The translations under genes and the position numbers were made by a program. Shown piece after piece: positions 6,552 to 10,286 of a stretch of 10,286 nucleotides of DNA. The DNA is from Bovifimicola sp050309585 (GTDB lineage Bacteria > Bacillota > Clostridia > Lachnospirales > Lachnospiraceae), in NCBI GenBank assembly GCA_050309585.1, contig JBNRML010000060.1, forward strand, positions 1 to 10,286. The letters are read 5' to 3'. Position 1 is the stretch's first letter, and the number at the start of each line of letters is the position of its first letter. The notes below the pieces were generated by a model. That model had not been told where the DNA came from and ran no database searches. It worked only from the letters and a program-made list of their open reading frames with translations.

Positions 6552-8324
6552 TTACAATGAAATATGCATTTTTTGCAGCTTTTTCTGTTTCTCAATTACT
6601 TTCTGCAATTCTTTTATATCTTTTACAGTTCGACTTGCATAATCGAGACTGTTTTTCTTAACCTTATATATCAAATCATTCAATGCCTTCTCTCGCTCCT
6701 GTATGCTCATCTCTCCTCTCAAAGAAGAATGAAACAGTGCCGCAGCTTCCTTAAGCTCATCTTCATCTGTAAAATGATTCAATATTTTTGCAGGATTAAT
6801 ATTTCCTTCTTCAAACTGTTCAAAAAGCAATTCTGAAACAGTGTGATATAATGGCTCAAAAAAGTCCGACGCAGATATCAGATTTTTTATTTTTCCATAA
6901 ATTTCCTGTTCCTCTATCAACCAGGTCAATAGCATCTTCTGTGCCTGCTTAACGCCATCATCCAAGCCTTTATTTGCTTTTTTTCTATCCACAATACCTT
7001 CATCCGGATAATCAATATCCTTTAATTCTTCACCCTTGTAAGTCAGTGCTAATTTCTTAACCATTTTATTCAGACTGTCCTGTGGTATCATAAATTCTCT
7101 GCTCACTGTCTCAACATATACGTTTCTCTCCAGTTCTTCTGGAAATTCCAGTAGTTTTTTTGCCACATTCTGATAAAACTCTGCCTTTTGCTGCGGATCA
7201 TCCAGACTATATTGTTCCCGCATCATCTCAATTTCAAATACAAAACTGTTTTTAGCCTCATCAATTCTTTTCTGATATTCCTCAGGTCCAAGATTTTTAA
7301 TAAATTCATCCGGATCCTTGTAAGGCTTCATATTCAGAACTTTTATGGATATGCCAACCCTTTTTAATATCGGTATGGCTCTCAATGCAGCTTTCCTTCC
7401 GGCTCCATCACTGTCAAATGTCAAAACAACACTTTTCACATACCTCTTTATGAGCATTGCGTGCTGTTCGCCAAATGCAGTTCCCAAAGCCGCAACAGCA
7501 TTTGTAAAGCCTGCCCTGTGCAGTGCAATTACATCCATATATCCTTCACATATCAAAAGATACGGTTGTTTTGACGTTCTTGCTATATTAAGGCCGTAAA
7601 GATTTCTGCTTTTTTCAAATACCTTCGTCTCTGGTGAATTCAAGTACTTTGGCTCTCCTTCTCCCATAACACGACCGCCAAACCCAATCACCCGGTTATT
7701 AACATCCATAATCGGAAACATTACCCTGTTCCAGAATTTGTCAAAGGTACCTTTTTCAGAAAATGAAAACAGTCCTGACTCCTTGAGAATATCATCAGAA
7801 TATCCCTTTTCCTTCATATATCTGTAAAGGTCATCACTTGTCTTATTGGAATATCCAAGCCCAAATCTCACTATTGTATTAAAATCAAGACCCCTTTCAG
7901 AAAAATACCTTAATCCAATCCTTCCCTTTTCTGATTTTAACTGGTGATGAAAATATGTTGCCGCCAGCTTATTTATTTCCAATAGTTTTCCTTTTAAATC
8001 TGCCTGGCGTTTTTCATTTTCTGACATTTCCATCTCAGGAAGTTCCACACCACCCTTGTCCGCCAAATATTTCATAGCCTCAAAAAAGGTATAATTTTCA
8101 TATTTCATAATAAACGAGAATACATTTCCCCCTTCACCGCATCCAAAGCAGTAATACATCTGTTTACCTGGAGACACAGAAAAAGAAGGGGATTTTTCAT
8201 TATGAAATGGACATAATCCAAAATATGTCGCTCCCTGTTTTTTTAATTTTACATGTGTAGAAATCACATCCACAATATCATTTCTCGATCTGACTTCTTC
8301 AATCAATTCTTCAGAATAATACAT
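6552..8324 (-). CDS. dnaG: DNA primase
   Basis: DnaG makes the short RNA primers for leading- and lagging-strand DNA synthesis and works with the replicative helicase. The 590-residue length is normal. The N-terminal zinc-binding domain has C38, H41, C59 and C62 in CPFH...CFGC. The core (about 120-245) is followed by the TOPRIM domain: E260 in LICEGYMD, D304 and D306 in TFDSDGAGRKA, and D338 in KDPDEF. The basic VIGFGGR motif is at 212-218. The C-terminal part (about 440-590) is the helicase-interaction region and is poorly conserved. ATG 8324 has GTGAGG five bases upstream, and the dgt stop lies 17 bases before the start. sigA follows after 36 bases. No rpsU gene accompanies it, unlike in enteric bacteria. 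Confidence 0.98.
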   Translation of the reverse strand: MYYSEELIEEVRSRNDIVDVISTHVKLKKQGATYFGLCPFHNEKSPSFSVSPGKQMYYCFGCGEGGNVFSFIMKYENYTFFEAMKYLADKGGVELPEMEMSENEKRQADLKGKLLEINKLAATYFHHQLKSEKGRIGLRYFSERGLDFNTIVRFGLGYSNKTSDDLYRYMKEKGYSDDILKESGLFSFSEKGTFDKFWNRVMFPIMDVNNRVIGFGGRVMGEGEPKYLNSPETKVFEKSRNLYGLNIARTSKQPYLLICEGYMDVIALHRAGFTNAVAALGTAFGEQHAMLIKRYVKSVVLTFDSDGAGRKAALRAIPILKRVGISIKVLNMKPYKDPDEFIKNLGPEEYQKRIDEAKNSFVFEIEMMREQYSLDDPQQKAEFYQNVAKKLLEFPEELERNVYVETVSREFMIPQDSLNKMVKKLALTYKGEELKDIDYPDEGIVDRKKANKGLDDGVKQAQKMLLTWLIEEQEIYGKIKNLISASDFFEPLYHTVSELLFEQFEEGNINPAKILNHFTDEDELKEAAALFHSSLRGEMSIQEREKALNDLIYKVKKNSLDYASRTVKDIKELQKVIEKQKKLQKMHISL

Positions 8325-8341
8325 GTTGCCTCACTTCACCA

Positions 8342-9346
8342 TCATTTCCAAAAAAATGGCACAAACAATTCTTCAAACTTATTTACAGAATACTGGTCGC
8401 TCATACCTGCAATATAATCGCAGACAACCCTCTCCTTCTTTTGTCCCTGATTATCTATCATCCAAACATATTCCTCAGGCATATCCATATAATTATCAAG
8501 ATAGTATTCATAGAGTCTTATAAGCATCTTTTTTGCCTTATCCTCCTGCCCTTTTGCAGCAGGGTTACGATAGACATAATCAAACATAAACCGCCTAAGC
8601 TCCTTCATGGCCTTTGCAATGTCACCTGACATAATAATATCGGGTTTATCCACACTGTTCTCTACTACATTAAGTATCATGGTATTCAATCTCTCTTTTT
8701 TTGAATGTCCCAATATATTTGTCAGCCCTTTAGGAAGCTCCTCTTCTTTTAGGATTCCCCCTCTTATTGCATCATCTATATCGTGATTTATATAAGCAAT
8801 CTTATCAGATATTCTGACAATTTTACCTTCCATTGTTGAAGGATTGCCTGAAGTTCTATGATTTACAATACCATCCCTGACCTCCCAGGTAAGATTTAAA
8901 CCTGCACCCTTCTTCTCTAAAACCTCCACCACTCTCAGACTCTGTCTGTAATGAGAGAATCCCTCTGAACAAACTGAATTTAACGCAGACTCCCCTGCAT
9001 GTCCAAACGGAGTATGCCCAAGGTCATGTCCTAATGCAATGGCTTCCGTGAGATCTTCATTCATTTTCAAAGCCTTTGCAATAGTTCTTGCAATCTGGGA
9101 TACCTCCAGAGTATGAGTAATTCTTGTCCTGTAATGGTCCCCTGCAGGTGCCAGAAAAACCTGTGTTTTATGTTTCAATCTCCTAAAAGCCTTGGAATGT
9201 ATAATCCTGTCTCTGTCCCTCTGATAACAGGTACGTATTTCACATTCCTCTTCAAAACGCTCTCTGCCCTTGGATTTACAACTTAAAGCCGCATACCGGC
9301 TCAGATTATTTCTCTCGATTTCTTCTAATTCTTCTCTTATCGTCAT
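8342..9346 (-). CDS. dgt: Deoxyguanosinetriphosphate triphosphohydrolase-like protein
   Basis: The family removes tripolyphosphate from dNTPs to give deoxynucleosides, controlling dNTP pools. The 334-residue protein is of the shorter Dgt-like class; substrate preference may be broader than dGTP. The HD-domain metal ligands are H78 in RITHTLEV, H107 and D108 in LGHDLGHTPFGH (105-116), and D181 in RISDKIAY. The N-terminal SKAFRRLKHKTQVF (51-64) is the usual family signature. I chose ATG 9346 over the in-frame GTG 9361 because GGAGA lies directly before the ATG and the resulting MTIREELEEIER start resembles family members, while the GTG has only weak pairing potential. The gene is 26 bases after deoD and 17 before dnaG, suggesting co-expression of dNTP turnover with priming. 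Confidence 0.94.
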   Translation of the reverse strand: MTIREELEEIERNNLSRYAALSCKSKGRERFEEECEIRTCYQRDRDRIIHSKAFRRLKHKTQVFLAPAGDHYRTRITHTLEVSQIARTIAKALKMNEDLTEAIALGHDLGHTPFGHAGESALNSVCSEGFSHYRQSLRVVEVLEKKGAGLNLTWEVRDGIVNHRTSGNPSTMEGKIVRISDKIAYINHDIDDAIRGGILKEEELPKGLTNILGHSKKERLNTMILNVVENSVDKPDIIMSGDIAKAMKELRRFMFDYVYRNPAAKGQEDKAKKMLIRLYEYYLDNYMDMPEEYVWMIDNQGQKKERVVCDYIAGMSDQYSVNKFEELFVPFFWK

Positions 9347-9372
9347 ATATCTCCGTTTCACTACTCACTTAT

Positions 9373-10080
9373 CTAAATAGCATTTAATGCAATTTCCATC
9401 ATATCAGTAAAGGATTTTTGTCTTTCCTCTGCAGTTGTAACCTGAGAAGAAACAAATGAATCAGAAATGGTAAGAAGACAGGCTGCGTTTTTATCAAGTA
9501 CATTTGCATTATGGAACAATGCAAAACTTTCCATCTCTACACAAACGCATCCTTTTTCATCTCTCAAACGCTGAAAATAAGGTGTTTTATCTTCTCTGTA
9601 AAATACATCAGAAGAATGAACACATCCCTGTATCAGATTTTTACCCAATTTCTGTGCTGACTCAATAATTTTCCTGTTCAATTCTTCTGAAGGATAAGTA
9701 ATATCCTTTTCATATCCACTCTGAGTTTTTGCATAACTGGATTCCGAATATGCTGAATCTGCAAGAACCACGTCATAAATTTTCGCCTTATCTGTATAAG
9801 ACCCAGCCGAACCTATACGAATAATATTCTCTACACCATATTCCGAATACAATTCATAGGAATAAATGCCAATCGACGGCATTCCCATACCCGAGCCCAT
9901 AACAGATACCTCTTTTCCATTATATTCCCCCGTAAATCCGAACATATTTCTCACATCATTGAACATCCTAACTTCTGTGAGATAAGTATCTGCAATAAAT
10001 TTTGCACGAAGTGGGTCTCCCGGCATAAGCACAGTTTTGGCGATATCCCCTAAATTTCCTTTATTATGTGGTGTTGCCAT
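9373..10080 (-). CDS. deoD: Purine-nucleoside phosphorylase, DeoD type
   Basis: DeoD splits purine ribo- and deoxyribonucleosides with phosphate into the free base and (deoxy)ribose 1-phosphate. At 235 residues it matches the hexameric bacterial class. Active-site positions are conserved: H5 (contributed across subunits), phosphate-binding G21, R25, R44, R88 and S91 in RIGSAGS, ribose- and base-contacting VEMES (M183, E184), and the catalytic pair D207 (TISD) and R220. ATG 10080 has a strong GGAGGG (10087-10092) six bases upstream. dgt follows closely, and its deoxyguanosine product would be a DeoD substrate, so the pair forms a sensible salvage route. A strong terminator separates this gene from the upstream tRNA, and I see no clear promoter in the short interval. 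Confidence 0.96.
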   Translation of the reverse strand: MATPHNKGNLGDIAKTVLMPGDPLRAKFIADTYLTEVRMFNDVRNMFGFTGEYNGKEVSVMGSGMGMPSIGIYSYELYSEYGVENIIRIGSAGSYTDKAKIYDVVLADSAYSESSYAKTQSGYEKDITYPSEELNRKIIESAQKLGKNLIQGCVHSSDVFYREDKTPYFQRLRDEKGCVCVEMESFALFHNANVLDKNAACLLTISDSFVSSQVTTAEERQKSFTDMMEIALNAI

Positions 10081-10110
10081 AAAAATCCCTCCATTCTATT
10101 TTTTAAATCG

Positions 10111-10150
10111 AAAAACACCCATCAGACCTTAACATATCTGATGGGTATTT
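10111..10150 (-). terminator. Intrinsic terminator after tRNA-Leu
   Basis: On the - strand ACCCATCAGA and TCTGATGGGT form a perfect 10-bp stem, extended to 14 pairs by flanking A-T and T-G pairs, around the 10-base loop TATGTTAAGG, and followed by GTTTTTC. It lies seven bases past the tRNA end and 19 bases before the deoD ribosome site, so it should end the tRNA transcript ahead of deoD. Confidence 0.85.
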
Positions 10151-10156
10151 AGCTAA

Positions 10157-10240
10157 TGCGGAAAAAGGGACTTGAACCCTCACGTCGTTGCCAACACTAG
10201 ATCCTTAGTCTAGCCTGTCTGCCAATTCCAGCATTTCCGC
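10157..10240 (-). tRNA. tRNA-Leu, anticodon AAG
   Basis: The 84-base cloverleaf has acceptor arms GCGGAAA and TTTCCGC with discriminator A, as expected for leucine. The anticodon stem CTAGA/TCTAG encloses the loop CTAAGGA, giving anticodon AAG, which reads CUU and, if A34 is deaminated to inosine, also CUC and CUA. The long class II variable arm pairs GTTG with CGAC around GCAA. The T arm is GAGGG-TTCAAGT-CCCTT. CCA is not encoded, since TTA follows the discriminator, so it must be added after transcription. The gene is the first unit of its strand segment here and has its own promoter element and terminator. Confidence 0.95.
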
Positions 10241-10262
10241 ATTCATTTATTTCAAATGCTTG

Positions 10263-10286
10263 ATTATAATATCATCTCATATATGT
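10263..10286 (-). promoter_or_regulatory. Promoter of tRNA-Leu (-10 box; -35 beyond the window edge)
   Basis: A perfect TATAAT lies at 10268-10263 on the - strand, 22 bases before the tRNA 5' end, giving a leader of about 15 bases. A 17-base spacer would put the last base of the -35 box at 10286, which is an A as in TTGACA, but the rest of that box lies outside the window and cannot be checked. Confidence 0.6.

Noticed and set aside
6022..6642. 206-codon serine-rich open frame antisense to sigA and the end of dnaG
   Set aside because: Its serine-rich composition is the expected mirror of the Glu/Asp/Leu-rich sigA region, and both - strand genes are intact and well conserved.
9347..9361. GTG start adding five residues to Dgt
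   Set aside because: The ribosome-binding sequence GGAGA lies inside this extension and is correctly placed for ATG 9346.
1..10286. Search for mobile elements, CRISPR arrays, phage or defence genes
   Set aside because: No transposase, integrase, direct-repeat array or defence-type domain is present; nearly all the sequence is explained by conserved housekeeping genes and RNAs.

Overview
The window looks like chromosomal DNA from a low-GC anaerobic Firmicute, most likely a clostridium of the Lachnospiraceae type. This is inferred from the AT-rich composition, strong Shine-Dalgarno sites, the gene order dgt-dnaG-sigA-trmK, a tRNA gene without an encoded CCA end, and a nucleoside kinase fused to synthetase-like domains. 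I cannot name the species. Apart from a few unusual points, the content is housekeeping.

Layout. On the + strand (1-1602) are a leader with two small hairpins, then pyrB and pyrI, the catalytic and regulatory chains of aspartate transcarbamoylase, and a strong hairpin terminator. Everything else is on the - strand. Read in the direction of transcription from the right edge it runs: a tRNA-Leu(AAG) gene with its own -10 box and terminator; then a tightly spaced row deoD - dgt - dnaG - sigA - trmK - TGS/uridine-kinase-like gene (gaps of 26, 17, 36, 17 and 34 bases); then rnpB, the RNA of RNase P; then a membrane-anchored polysaccharide deacetylase that converges on pyrI and shares its terminator.

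How the genes fit together. pyrBI makes carbamoyl-aspartate, the committed step of pyrimidine synthesis. The long - strand row joins deoxynucleotide turnover (Dgt splits dNTPs to deoxynucleosides, DeoD phosphorolyses purine deoxynucleosides, and a kinase-like protein may rephosphorylate nucleosides) to the replication primase DnaG and the main sigma factor, a version of the macromolecular-synthesis operon. TrmK, RNase P RNA and tRNA-Leu add tRNA maturation and decoding.

Three start sites need care. The pyrB start is 179, not 128. The dgt start is ATG 9346, not GTG 9361. The deacetylase start is 2520; the longer reading from 2622 translates the 3' end of rnpB. No mobile element, CRISPR array, phage gene or defence system was seen, and I find no convincing undescribed system. 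The most unusual items are the kinase with a degenerate synthetase-editing-like region, the unidentified pyrB leader, and the A34 tRNA-Leu.
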